In this document: positions 24,257-33,020 of the stretch, one piece after another
How positions within the stretch are numbered: the stretch's first letter is position 1
Layout: each line of letters starts with the position of its first letter
Assembly: GCF_034262375.1 (NCBI RefSeq)
Contig: NZ_CP139558.1
Coordinates: 2,976,001-3,040,000, forward strand
Reading direction: 5' to 3'
Origin: Mucilaginibacter sabulilitoris
Lineage (GTDB): Bacteria; Bacteroidota; Bacteroidia; Sphingobacteriales; Sphingobacteriaceae
DNA length: 64,000 nt
The notes under the pieces: generated by a model
The model's input: the letters and a program-made list of their open reading frames with translations, nothing else
Databases searched by the model: none
Told to the model about the DNA's origin: nothing
Made by a program: the position numbers and the translations under genes

Positions 24257-26035
24257 ATGGAGCAGGCAACTGATAAAATCAAGCTGTCGGAACTGGATGG
24301 CCTTTATGGGAGTATTCGAAAAATCAGGGAAAATGTTTTTAAACATGTCCCTATCAGTCAGCTATTAGGATATAACATTACCAATATTGTTTATTATACG
24401 CTAAAGCAATTTAATTTTCGAAAGCCGATTCCCCGGGGCGATGTTCCAGCAATTGAAAAAGCCTGTGTTACCATTCTTACCAAGACCACCTATTATATTA
24501 AGGGGAAAATCGATCCTGAATTTGAAAGAGAGGGGCCGCCTTATGACCCTATTCAACATTACTTTAAAGAGATATTGGGGTTTAATAAACTTCCGGGGCG
24601 GGTATTTGATGAACTGGATGCCTTAGTCCGTGCTGACCTAAAAGAAGTTATGGCGCTTATTGAACGCTATGAGGCAGAGCCGGTCATCAAAACCTACCTG
24701 GAAACCGGAGAAAGAAGAAGTCAGCATGAGGGGAAAATCCGGCTGGACTTTTATGAGCGCTGCCTGGCGGAGCGCGACCGGATCGTTAAATACCTGACGA
24801 GTGATCTGGAATATCGTGCGCTTTTCAAAGCCACTGAACAAAGTGACCGGCTTTCGAACTCATTAATGATGTTTGATGGTTTCCGCGACAGGCCTTACCG
24901 TTGGAGCCAGCCATATCACCTGGAATATTTTGACTATAAAAAAATAAACACATGTCGGCACCGGCTGGACGAAGTTGTTATCCGAAAAATCCCGGCTTTG
25001 GAAAAACTATACCAAATCGGCAAAAAAACAACCTTTTACAGCGAACTGCAAAAGCTTTTTCCGATACCTTACCTGTTTGAACAGATATTTAATTTTTACA
25101 TTCCCCGGAATCCGAAAGTTGCCGAACGCCTGCCTGTATTTAAAGAATTACGTTTGTTGTTTAAAGCAAGACGCTGGTACGGTTTTACTGCTTTGGCCTT
25201 AACACAGGTTGAAGGCGTATTTTCTGATATGACTGCCATTATCAATCCCGAAAAGCCATTGAGTTCCCTTTCAAATAAAGTACTTGCGGTGCGGCCCTAT
25301 TACGAATATCATGAAAGGGTCTTTGATTACTTTGAGTATATACTTCCGCGGATCAGGAACCGTTTTCTTCATTCTGGCAGTATTGGAGACTGGGATTTTA
25401 AGATCATCGCTTATGACCTGATCTATGACCTGCACTATATCCTGCGGGTTTTCCTGGAATTGAAAGACAATCAGGTCAAATTAACCAATATGCTGAATGG
25501 CGACCTCGTAGATTCAATTTCCAGCCTCGGTGCATTTAACGATCTTTTTGAAATCTTAAAAGAACTGCGGGCAAGGCAAAAAAGCCATCCAAAAAACATG
25601 GAACTTAATGAGTTGATGATGCGTTGGGACGACTTTGAAAAAAACACACTGAAAGATTCGGGTACACTGGAATACTTTGCCGATCAGGTATTAACAACCC
25701 TAAATGAGCTAACGACTAAATTCTTTGAGACCGTCTATTTTAATACCGGCTGGACAGAAAAACAGATTGACCTGGCGGGCATGAAATCTAAAGAAGTGAA
25801 AGAGCAGCTACCGGAAATAAAGGCTGTACTGACAGAATATAGCTGGCATTTTCAGGAACAGGTTAAACAGATCATGGATATGTATGCGTTTTTAAAAGCT
25901 TATAAAACTTATTTACCCAGTTTTCCTGCTACTGCAGCTGCCAAACTTAACGAGTTGATTAAACAAGAGAAGGAAAATGAACATACGCCAAAAATGCACC
26001 AGATTGCACCCCTCTTTATTGCCAATGCGAAATAA
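24257..26035 (+). CDS. Helical protein with canonical HEPN RNase motif, partner of DUF262
   Basis: The 592-aa protein is not a family I can name. It is rich in helices, and residues 367-372 read RNRFLH, an exact RNxxxH motif as in HEPN ribonucleases. It sits in the context YFEYILPRIRNRFLHSGSIGDW-D, flanked by predicted long helices (QVEGVFSDMTAII before it). HEPN domains cleave RNA in toxins and abortive-infection systems. The 8-bp gap to the DUF262 gene indicates co-transcription. The role as RNase effector is inference from the motif; the rest of the protein gives no further clue. Confidence 0.72.
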   Translation: MEQATDKIKLSELDGLYGSIRKIRENVFKHVPISQLLGYNITNIVYYTLKQFNFRKPIPRGDVPAIEKACVTILTKTTYYIKGKIDPEFEREGPPYDPIQHYFKEILGFNKLPGRVFDELDALVRADLKEVMALIERYEAEPVIKTYLETGERRSQHEGKIRLDFYERCLAERDRIVKYLTSDLEYRALFKATEQSDRLSNSLMMFDGFRDRPYRWSQPYHLEYFDYKKINTCRHRLDEVVIRKIPALEKLYQIGKKTTFYSELQKLFPIPYLFEQIFNFYIPRNPKVAERLPVFKELRLLFKARRWYGFTALALTQVEGVFSDMTAIINPEKPLSSLSNKVLAVRPYYEYHERVFDYFEYILPRIRNRFLHSGSIGDWDFKIIAYDLIYDLHYILRVFLELKDNQVKLTNMLNGDLVDSISSLGAFNDLFEILKELRARQKSHPKNMELNELMMRWDDFEKNTLKDSGTLEYFADQVLTTLNELTTKFFETVYFNTGWTEKQIDLAGMKSKEVKEQLPEIKAVLTEYSWHFQEQVKQIMDMYAFLKAYKTYLPSFPATAAAKLNELIKQEKENEHTPKMHQIAPLFIANAK

Positions 26036-26137
26036 CACCTAATTCTATCCGGCAAATCTTAATTTAAAGTTTTATTAACCGCAGCAAATAATTAACGTCG
26101 TTATTGCAAAAAAGCAGGTTTTCCCATTGGATATAGA

Positions 26138-26941
26138 TCAGATATTTATTTTCCGGAAGTGTTTATTGAGTTCCCTGACTACGGTATCGAAATCCGGCAG
26201 GTCTTTGATCTGGTTTGCCAAGGAACTATTCCAGCGCCCTTTAAAGGAATTGAGTTTAGATTGAACTTTTGCTACAAAATTAGCCGGATCGTGGCCCTTA
26301 TTTTTGGCTTTTCGCTCAAATTCCTGCCAGACGGCTTTGATATCCAGCTTTTCATATTCAAAGAGATACCAAAGGTCATATAAGTCCCTGGGCTGTGTTC
26401 TGCCCATTAATGCGCACATCTTTTCGATGACCACTTCCTCCAGAGGATAACAAAGTATAGAGAAATCGTCACCATCCGAATAATCGATAAACACCGGTTT
26501 TTCCACGGGTTCAAATTCCAATATTTCTTTCCTGGTGATATCGACCTTGACCTGCTTGCTGCCTATGCTGCCTCCCAAAGGGCCGGTGTAAACAATATAA
26601 AAATTGATGCTGCCGCTTTCGTGTTCTGCGTCCGCTCCAAGTTGAAGGGTGATGTTCGCTTCTTCGGCGATGAAATCAAAAGCTTCCTCAAAGTCGCTGA
26701 ACAACTGCTCATTCGTTAGGTCGTCATTCAGTAAAGTGAAGTCAAGATCTTCCGAAAACCGGTATTCCGGAAAGTAAACTTTTTTCAGCACGGTACCGCC
26801 TTTAAATACCAATATTTTTGATAGCCGCTCGTGACCGGCAATCCCGTATAGTATCCAAGTTAGAATATAATCCTTTTCAATCTGCGTATCACGGACGCCA
26901 TATTTAAAAGCCCGTTTATGTATTTCAGCCGGTTTTATCAT
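26138..26941 (-). CDS. abiEii: AbiEii-type nucleotidyltransferase toxin
   Basis: The 267-aa protein shows the AbiEii/AbiGii nucleotidyltransferase pattern: VFKGGTVLKK (residues 45-54), RFSEDLDFTL with Asp65 and Asp67, QVKVDI for the third acid, and the closing EKMCALMGRTQPRDLYDLWYL. AbiEii toxins transfer nucleotides to tRNA or otherwise stop growth and are neutralised by AbiEi in a type IV toxin-antitoxin system that aborts phage infection. Its start overlaps the AbiEi stop by four bases (26938-26941), so the antitoxin is translated first. Confidence 0.92.
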   Translation of the reverse strand: MIKPAEIHKRAFKYGVRDTQIEKDYILTWILYGIAGHERLSKILVFKGGTVLKKVYFPEYRFSEDLDFTLLNDDLTNEQLFSDFEEAFDFIAEEANITLQLGADAEHESGSINFYIVYTGPLGGSIGSKQVKVDITRKEILEFEPVEKPVFIDYSDGDDFSILCYPLEEVVIEKMCALMGRTQPRDLYDLWYLFEYEKLDIKAVWQEFERKAKNKGHDPANFVAKVQSKLNSFKGRWNSSLANQIKDLPDFDTVVRELNKHFRKINI

Positions 26942-27753
26942 GTCAGTATTGCTCCTTTAATAGTTTCAGCATCCAGATTTTCCTTTATACTCCAGGTGCC
27001 TGAATATTTGCCTTCATTGGGAAGTTCAGTATCTAAGGAAACTACCGAGCTGGTTTTAATCTTTAGCAGTTCTTCGCGTATGGGATTTTGAATATCCAAT
27101 ATGTCATGAATATAGCCCAGACGTTTCAATACCGCCTGTGAATCGAACTGTATACAGTATTTGAGCAGCTTTTTATAATCCAGTTTGTTTTGAGCTGCGT
27201 GTAACGCCTTGGCGATCTCCACGATACCACCGCTGTATTCCAGTTTGAACAGGCAGTCTATAAATGTTTTTTCGAGGTCCGAACATAAAACTTTATGATA
27301 AGAATCGATCCAGGTTTTCTTAGCCCCGAAAAAATGTTTCTGGTTATGATAAATGAACTGAAAATCCACATTTTTAACCTTCATGGTTGATGGCCTTATT
27401 TGCTTGTTTACTACGATCATTTCATGGAGTGAAGGCTGGGTGATCAGGCCGTGAATTTGCAGGGCAGAATAATAACCTATGTAGTGGCTCGTATCCCCGC
27501 TGAGACACGAGGCCAGTAAGTGCCAGTTTGGAATAAACTGATCCGCATCCTGTTCATAAGGAATAATATAATACGTACCTTTCTTTACCCGCATCAATAA
27601 TCCGCGTTTAGTCATATCACTAAGCAGCTCCCTTACGGAGGTAGCAGACCCATGCTGTAAAGCGGTCATTGCTTCATCGAAAGTAAAGCATTGCTTATCT
27701 TTTTCGATAAACTTTTTAAGCAATAATCCAGACCTGTAGGAAATGATTTTCAT
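26938..27753 (-). CDS. abiEi: AbiEi-type antitoxin/autorepressor
   Basis: The 271-aa protein has an N-terminal winged-helix (FTFDEAMTALQHGSATSVRELLSDM... then RVKKGTYYIIP) and a C-terminal domain of the AbiEi antitoxin type (HYIGYYSALQIHGL, DLEKTFIDCL). AbiEi proteins silence the AbiEii toxin and repress their own operon by binding inverted repeats. Two matching palindromes lie 18 and 101 bp upstream of its start, which fits this. First gene of the operon. Confidence 0.9.
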   Translation of the reverse strand: MKIISYRSGLLLKKFIEKDKQCFTFDEAMTALQHGSATSVRELLSDMTKRGLLMRVKKGTYYIIPYEQDADQFIPNWHLLASCLSGDTSHYIGYYSALQIHGLITQPSLHEMIVVNKQIRPSTMKVKNVDFQFIYHNQKHFFGAKKTWIDSYHKVLCSDLEKTFIDCLFKLEYSGGIVEIAKALHAAQNKLDYKKLLKYCIQFDSQAVLKRLGYIHDILDIQNPIREELLKIKTSSVVSLDTELPNEGKYSGTWSIKENLDAETIKGAILT

Positions 27754-27770
27754 CGTTTTGTAGTTCTTAC

Positions 27771-27787
27771 ATCAGGTTGAGCCTGAT
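27771..27787. promoter_or_regulatory. abiE operator, proximal palindrome
   Basis: ATCAGG-TTGAG-CCTGAT lies 18 bp before the abiEi start, in the likely 5' leader. It shares ATCAGGTT and CCTGAT with the distal copy at 27854-27872, the expected two-site arrangement for AbiEi autoregulation. Confidence 0.7.
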
Positions 27788-27824
27788 TTTTTTACTACAA
27801 AACAAAAGAAAATTACTCAAACTT

Positions 27825-27832
27825 CAAAATTA
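27825..27832 (-). promoter_or_regulatory. Likely -7 element of the abiE promoter
   Basis: On the minus strand this reads TAATTTTG, matching TAnnTTTG. A TTTA about 20 bp upstream (27852-27855) could serve as the -33 element and overlaps the distal palindrome, so repressor would block it. Confidence 0.45.
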
Positions 27833-27853
27833 TTATTCGTTTCATAGTGTTTA

Positions 27854-27872
27854 AATCAGGTTTAACCTGATT
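27854..27872. promoter_or_regulatory. abiE operator, distal palindrome
   Basis: AATCAGGTT-T-AACCTGATT is a perfect 9-bp inverted repeat around one base, located at the likely -33 region of the abiE promoter. Confidence 0.72.
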
Positions 27873-27912
27873 ATGTTACTATATAACATCGAAATGTGAA
27901 GAAATTCAAAGG

Positions 27913-27952
27913 TCAAACTTTGGCAAATTTTACCTTTTTTGCCAAGATTTGA
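27913..27952. other. Imperfect inverted repeat with T tail
   Basis: TCAAACTTTGGCAAA (27913-27927) pairs with TTTGCCAAGATTTGA (27938-27952) at 13 of 15 positions, followed by CTTTTT. It looks like a plus-strand terminator, although no plus-strand gene reads into it. From here to the promoter at 28215 I see no gene or other signal. Confidence 0.5.
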
Positions 27953-28214
27953 CTTTTTACAAATAGTTAGATTCTTCCTTTGCTCCATTTGTTCATCTAT
28001 CTGTTTGATTTGTTCTTTGGACAGCTAAGCTTCATTTGCCCTTATGATCAAGCATTTGTCCAGCTTCTTCTCTAAAGTTGCCTTGTCTGCTGGTAAAGCA
28101 CGGCAGCGAAGTCCGATAATCATCAGGGGAAATGATACCGATCTGTTTATAACATGAAGATACAGCGTTAGGCCGTTACCATTTCGCCAACGATTTCCGG
28201 TCTCTTAAAGCCGG

Positions 28215-28245
28215 TTTGCAATAGCTATATTATTAGCTATCTTTG
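28215..28245 (+). promoter_or_regulatory. Promoter of the czc-like operon (TTTG-N19-TATCTTTG)
   Basis: A -33 TTTG (28215-28218) and a -7 TATCTTTG (28238-28245) are separated by 19 bp, an exact match to the Bacteroidota primary-sigma consensus. Transcription would start near 28252, almost on the ATG of the first gene, so that gene may have almost no leader or may start further in. Confidence 0.65.
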
Positions 28246-28252
28246 CCATCGA

Positions 28253-28567
28253 ATGAGATACATCGCTTTCATATTCAGCGTATACTTTATCCTGCTGGCC
28301 GTCCTGCCCTGCCAGGACAGGGAAGATATGATCGCGAATGTCATGCATGTCACCATTCAAAAAAGCCATGCGCCGAATGATGAGCGCGGCCAGGAAACCT
28401 GCCCGCCTTTTTGCACTTGTTCCTGCTGTTCCACGGCAAGACATCTTACGACAAAACAAAACATAACTGTATTTTCAAAAACAGTTACCCGTGATTATCC
28501 TGAGTTTGCAATTCCCGCTGTTCAGGAACAGCCGATCAATATCTGGCAACCGCCGCAAATAAGTTAA
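28253..28567 (+). CDS. Small Cys-rich secreted protein (DUF6660-like) ahead of CzcA
   Basis: The 104-aa protein has a signal-like N-terminus (MRYIAFIFSVYFILLAVLPC), a Cys cluster CPPFCTCSCC near the middle and the ending IWQPPQIS. The Cys block plus a W-x-PP ending recurs in the proteins at 37353-37667 and 43078-43407, so they form a family. Such proteins are commonly encoded in front of Bacteroidota metal efflux genes; the Cys cluster suggests periplasmic metal binding, which is unproven. The name DUF6660 is from memory. Confidence 0.72.
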   Translation: MRYIAFIFSVYFILLAVLPCQDREDMIANVMHVTIQKSHAPNDERGQETCPPFCTCSCCSTARHLTTKQNITVFSKTVTRDYPEFAIPAVQEQPINIWQPPQIS

Positions 28568-28642
28568 TGCGATTTTTTTAGCTGTTTCCGCCTGCAATAA
28601 ACTTTGCATGGCTTTTCCGTATTCGTATTAATTTTTACCATT

Positions 28643-31600
28643 ATGTTTGATAAAATTATCGCGTTCTCTATCCGGAACAAGGTAACTATCGGGATCATGA
28701 CACTGGTTTTAGTACTGGTGGGCGTTTACTCCGCGTACAACCTGCCGGTCGATGCGCAGCCCGATATTACCAATAACCAGGTACAGATCATTACACAAGC
28801 GCCCAGCCTGGGCGCTCAGGAAGTAGAGCAGTTTATTACTGCGCCCATCGAACTATCCATGGCCAATATCGCCGGGATTATTGAAAAACGTTCCATTTCC
28901 CGTTCCGGGATCTCTGTGATCACCATCGTCTTTAAAGACAACGTAGACATCTATTGGGCCAGGCAACAGGTCAATGCCCAGTTAAAAGAAGCAGAGAGCA
29001 GCATCCCGGCCGGCTTAGGCGAACCTGTACTGGCCCCGATTACCACAGGTTTGGGCGAGATCTATCAATATGTGCTTCATACCAAAAAAGGCTATGAAAA
29101 CAAATACAGTGCTACCGACCTGCGCACCTTGCAGGACTGGCTGGTGCGCACCCAGTTAGCGGGCACTGTTGGGGTCGCCGAGGTCAGCGGCTGGGGCGGC
29201 TACGTCAAGCAATATGAGATCGCGTTGGACAATGACAAGCTGAATTCCTTGGGCATCACCATACCGCAGGTTTATGAAGCCCTGCAAAAGAACAACGAAA
29301 ATACCGGCGGCTCCTATATCGAGCAGCAAAGCAATGCTTATTTTATCCGCGGCTTGGGACAAGTCCAAAACCTGGATGACATCCGCCGGATCGTCGTAAA
29401 GAACAGTAAAGGCTCGCCGATCCTGATCAGGGATATTGCGACCGTACAATTCGGCAGCGCCACCCGTTATGGCGCGGTCACCCGCAACGGTGAAGGTGAA
29501 GTGGTGGCCGGTGTCACCCTGATGCTGAAAGGCGAGAACTTCAGCCAGGTGATCCGGAACGTGAAAGAACGGATGGTACAGATCCAAAAGTCACTGCCGG
29601 AAGGGGTGGTGATCGAGCCTTTTATTGACCGGACTGAACTGGTTGGCCGGGCTATCGGGACAGTGGAACGTAACTTGTTAGAAGGTGCGCTTATCGTCGT
29701 ATTTGTCCTGGTTTTGCTGTTGGGTAACCTGCGGGCAGGTTTAGTGGTCGCTTCGGTGATCCCTTTAGCGATGCTCTTCGCCTTTTCCATGATGCGGCTG
29801 TTTGGCGTATCCGGTAACCTGATGAGCTTAGGCGCGATAGATTTCGGCCTGATCGTGGACGGTGCGGTAATTATCGTGGAAAGCGTGGTGCATCATATCA
29901 CGACCGGCAGTTACCGTCAGCAAGGGGTCGAAAAGCTCAGTGCCGGACAAATGGATGGGGAAGTCCGCGACAGTGCCAGCAAACTGATGAAATCAGCGGC
30001 ATTCGGCCAGATCATTATCCTGATCGTTTACCTGCCCCTGTTGTCGCTGGTTGGCATTGAAGGCAAAATGTTTCGCCCGATGGCAGAAACGGTGGCTTTT
30101 GCGATCTTAGGCGCGTTTATCCTATCACTGACCTATGTACCCATGGCCAGCGCTTTGTTCCTCAGTAAAAAGACGCAGCACAAACCCAATATTTCAGACC
30201 GTATTATCGGCTTCCTGCAGCGGATCTATCAGCGGGCGTTGATCGTGGTGCTAAGAGCCAAAGTGTTAACGGTGGTTATTGTCTTCGTTTTCTTTGGTAT
30301 CGCCATCTGGGCATTCAGCAAAATGGGCGGCGAGTTTATCCCTACCCTGGAGGAAGGCGACCTTACTGTTGAAATATCCATGATGCAGGGTACCTCGCTG
30401 ACCGAGGTGGTCAAAACCTTTGGTAAAGCCGAAAAGGTGCTGAAAGACCAATTCCCCGAGATCAAACAGGTGGTGACCCGTATAGGCAGCTCGGAAATAC
30501 CGACCGACCCGATGCCGATGGAGAAAGGCGATATGATGCTGGCCATGAAACCCAAGGAGGAATGGAAAAGCGCCAAAACACGCGAGGAAATGACGGAAAA
30601 AATGGAGGAAGCACTGGCGGTCATTCCCGGCATCAACGTCGAGATCTCCCAGCCCATGCAAATGCGCTTTAATGAACTGATGACCGGTATCCGGCAGGAT
30701 GTGGCCATCAAGATCTATGGCGATGACCTGGATGTTCTGGCCACCCAAGCGAATAAAATTGCTAAACTCATCGCGCCGGTTAAAGGCGTCAGCGAACCTT
30801 ATATCGAAAAAGTGAGCGGCCTGCCGCAGATACAGGTAGCTTATAACCGCGATAAAATGGCGCAATATGGCTTGAATATCAGCGATGTCAATATGATCCT
30901 GAAAACCGCTTTTGCCGGTAGTGTGGCGGGCGTGGTATTCGAGGGCGAAAAAAGGTTTGATATGGTGGTGCGGCTGAACCGGGACCTGCGGGAAAACATA
31001 TCCGGTGTAGAAAATCTATTGGTACCGCTGCCTTCAGGCAACAAAGTGCCTCTAAGCCAGGTAGCAGACATCGCCTTTAAGGATGCACCGGCGCAGGTTT
31101 CGCGCGAAGATGGCAAGCGCCGCATCTATGTCGGCTTTAACGTGAAAGACCGGGACGTAGAAACCACCGTCAAAGAGATCCAGGCCAAACTTAATAGCAG
31201 CTTTAAACTGCCATCGGGCTATTATATAACGTATGGCGGGCAGTTTCAGAACTTACAGGCAGCCAAAGCGCGTTTGTCTGTCGCCGTTCCGGCGGCGCTG
31301 TTGTTCATCCTGATCTTATTATATGTGACCTTCCGTTCGGTCAAGGAGAGCCTGCTGATCTTTACCGCAGTGCCGCTGGCGTCGATGGGCGGCGTAGCGG
31401 CTTTACTGTTGCGCGGGATGCCTTTCAGCATTTCAGCGGGTGTCGGCTTTATCGCCCTGTTTGGTGTGGCCGTGCTCAATGGCATCGTTTTGATCGGTTA
31501 CTTTAACCAGCTGAAAGAGGAAGGTATGGCCAATATCTACGACCGCGTGCTGGAGGGCACCAAAACCCGGTTGCGCCCCGTGCTGATGACCGCTTCGGTT

Positions 31601-33019
31601 GCCTCGTTGGGCTTTCTGCCGATGGCTTTGTCAACCAGTGCCGGGGCGGAAGTACAGAAACCACTGGCAACCGTGGTGATCGGTGGATTAATAACGGCAA
31701 CGTTTCTAACGCTGTTTGTGCTGCCTTGTTTATACCTCCTGTTCAACCGCAAGGAAACGGTTAAAGTCAAAGTACCGAAAGCTTTATTGGTGTTTATATT
31801 AGTTGGAGGTGCGCTGTTATTCCAAACCAATCTATCACAAGCGCAAAGTAACCCGCCGCTGACGCTGGACAGTGCCATTGCCAAAGCTTTGCGCAATAAT
31901 TTGCAGCTACGTTCTGCCGGATTATCGGTTGAACAAAGCCGCGCTTTACAAAAGTCAGGCACGGATATCCCCAAAACGGAGTTAATGCTTACGCAAGACC
32001 CGACGAGCGGCGGGAATATGGATAATGCCATCGGCGTCACGCAAAACATTGCCTGGCCAGGCTTATACAAGAATCAGCGCAAGTTGCTTAACCAGCAAAC
32101 TATACTGGCTGAAAGAACGGGTCAGGTGACCCGAGCGGAGATCACCCGCCAGGTACGCAACGCTTACTATGCGTATTTGCTCAACCGGGAAACGCTGCGC
32201 ATTTTGCATTACCAGGACAGCATTTACAGCGGTTTTGTGAAACGGGCCGAGGTCAGGTTAAAGACCGGGGAAACTTCTAACCTCGAACTATTCAGCGCCA
32301 AAAACAAATACCAGGAAGTACAGGCTTTGCAGCTCGGTGTGCAAGCTGATCTGAAAAGCAATGAACTGGCCTTGAAACAACTGCTGAATACGGGCGAACC
32401 GATCGTCGTCGCGGAAAGCGGGCTGCCCTTATGGTTGGCCGCACCTGTAGATTCGCTGAATACCGGCCGTAATGCGCAGGTCAATGCCGAGCTGCAGAAT
32501 ATCGAAGTGGCTAACGCTCGCATTGCGGTGGAAAAGTCCAAAGGGATGCCGGACCTGACCCTTGGCTATAACCAGCAACTGGTGATCTCCGGCTTTAACC
32601 CGGCGGGTATTGACCGGGGCTATTCGCCCGGTACCCGCATTGCGGGTATCCAGTTGGGCGTGGCCTTGCCGATCTTCAACGGGGCGAACCGCGCCAGGGT
32701 GAAAGCCGAAAAGCTGTCCGCACAGATCGCGCAAACCAACTATCAAAACGCCCAAAGCCAGGTGCGCCTGCAATACGACCAGGAAATGCAGCAATACCAA
32801 AAATACCGGCAGGCAGTAGATTATTATACCGCAGGCGGCTTGAAACAGGCAGACGAGCAATTACGTATCGCACAGGTTTCTTTTAACCTGGGCGAGATCG
32901 GTTATGTCGAATATATCCAAAACGTTTCAGCCGCTGTTCAGATCAAATTAGCCTATATCGAAGCGGTGAGCCATTTGAACCAGTCTGCTATTCAATTACA
33001 ATTTTTAAGAGGAGAATAA
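28643..33019 (+). CDS. CzcA-type heavy-metal RND pump fused to a TolC channel
   Basis: Start 28643 (MFDKIIAFSIRNK) is the normal CzcA N-terminus. Residues 1 to ~1040 form a heavy-metal-efflux RND transporter with TM4 signature IDFGLIVDGAVIIVES, the divalent-cation (Zn/Co/Cd) pattern. After the last transmembrane helix the chain continues through a hydrophobic segment (LLVFILVGGALLFQ...SQAQS) that looks like a signal peptide, then ~400 residues of TolC-type protein (LDSAIAKALRNNLQL...). Such CzcA-TolC fusions occur in Bacteroidota; the two parts may be separated by signal peptidase. The adaptor gene begins 1 bp after the stop. Total length is 1458 aa. Confidence 0.93.
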   Translation: MFDKIIAFSIRNKVTIGIMTLVLVLVGVYSAYNLPVDAQPDITNNQVQIITQAPSLGAQEVEQFITAPIELSMANIAGIIEKRSISRSGISVITIVFKDNVDIYWARQQVNAQLKEAESSIPAGLGEPVLAPITTGLGEIYQYVLHTKKGYENKYSATDLRTLQDWLVRTQLAGTVGVAEVSGWGGYVKQYEIALDNDKLNSLGITIPQVYEALQKNNENTGGSYIEQQSNAYFIRGLGQVQNLDDIRRIVVKNSKGSPILIRDIATVQFGSATRYGAVTRNGEGEVVAGVTLMLKGENFSQVIRNVKERMVQIQKSLPEGVVIEPFIDRTELVGRAIGTVERNLLEGALIVVFVLVLLLGNLRAGLVVASVIPLAMLFAFSMMRLFGVSGNLMSLGAIDFGLIVDGAVIIVESVVHHITTGSYRQQGVEKLSAGQMDGEVRDSASKLMKSAAFGQIIILIVYLPLLSLVGIEGKMFRPMAETVAFAILGAFILSLTYVPMASALFLSKKTQHKPNISDRIIGFLQRIYQRALIVVLRAKVLTVVIVFVFFGIAIWAFSKMGGEFIPTLEEGDLTVEISMMQGTSLTEVVKTFGKAEKVLKDQFPEIKQVVTRIGSSEIPTDPMPMEKGDMMLAMKPKEEWKSAKTREEMTEKMEEALAVIPGINVEISQPMQMRFNELMTGIRQDVAIKIYGDDLDVLATQANKIAKLIAPVKGVSEPYIEKVSGLPQIQVAYNRDKMAQYGLNISDVNMILKTAFAGSVAGVVFEGEKRFDMVVRLNRDLRENISGVENLLVPLPSGNKVPLSQVADIAFKDAPAQVSREDGKRRIYVGFNVKDRDVETTVKEIQAKLNSSFKLPSGYYITYGGQFQNLQAAKARLSVAVPAALLFILILLYVTFRSVKESLLIFTAVPLASMGGVAALLLRGMPFSISAGVGFIALFGVAVLNGIVLIGYFNQLKEEGMANIYDRVLEGTKTRLRPVLMTASVASLGFLPMALSTSAGAEVQKPLATVVIGGLITATFLTLFVLPCLYLLFNRKETVKVKVPKALLVFILVGGALLFQTNLSQAQSNPPLTLDSAIAKALRNNLQLRSAGLSVEQSRALQKSGTDIPKTELMLTQDPTSGGNMDNAIGVTQNIAWPGLYKNQRKLLNQQTILAERTGQVTRAEITRQVRNAYYAYLLNRETLRILHYQDSIYSGFVKRAEVRLKTGETSNLELFSAKNKYQEVQALQLGVQADLKSNELALKQLLNTGEPIVVAESGLPLWLAAPVDSLNTGRNAQVNAELQNIEVANARIAVEKSKGMPDLTLGYNQQLVISGFNPAGIDRGYSPGTRIAGIQLGVALPIFNGANRARVKAEKLSAQIAQTNYQNAQSQVRLQYDQEMQQYQKYRQAVDYYTAGGLKQADEQLRIAQVSFNLGEIGYVEYIQNVSAAVQIKLAYIEAVSHLNQSAIQLQFLRGE

Positions 33020-33020
33020 C

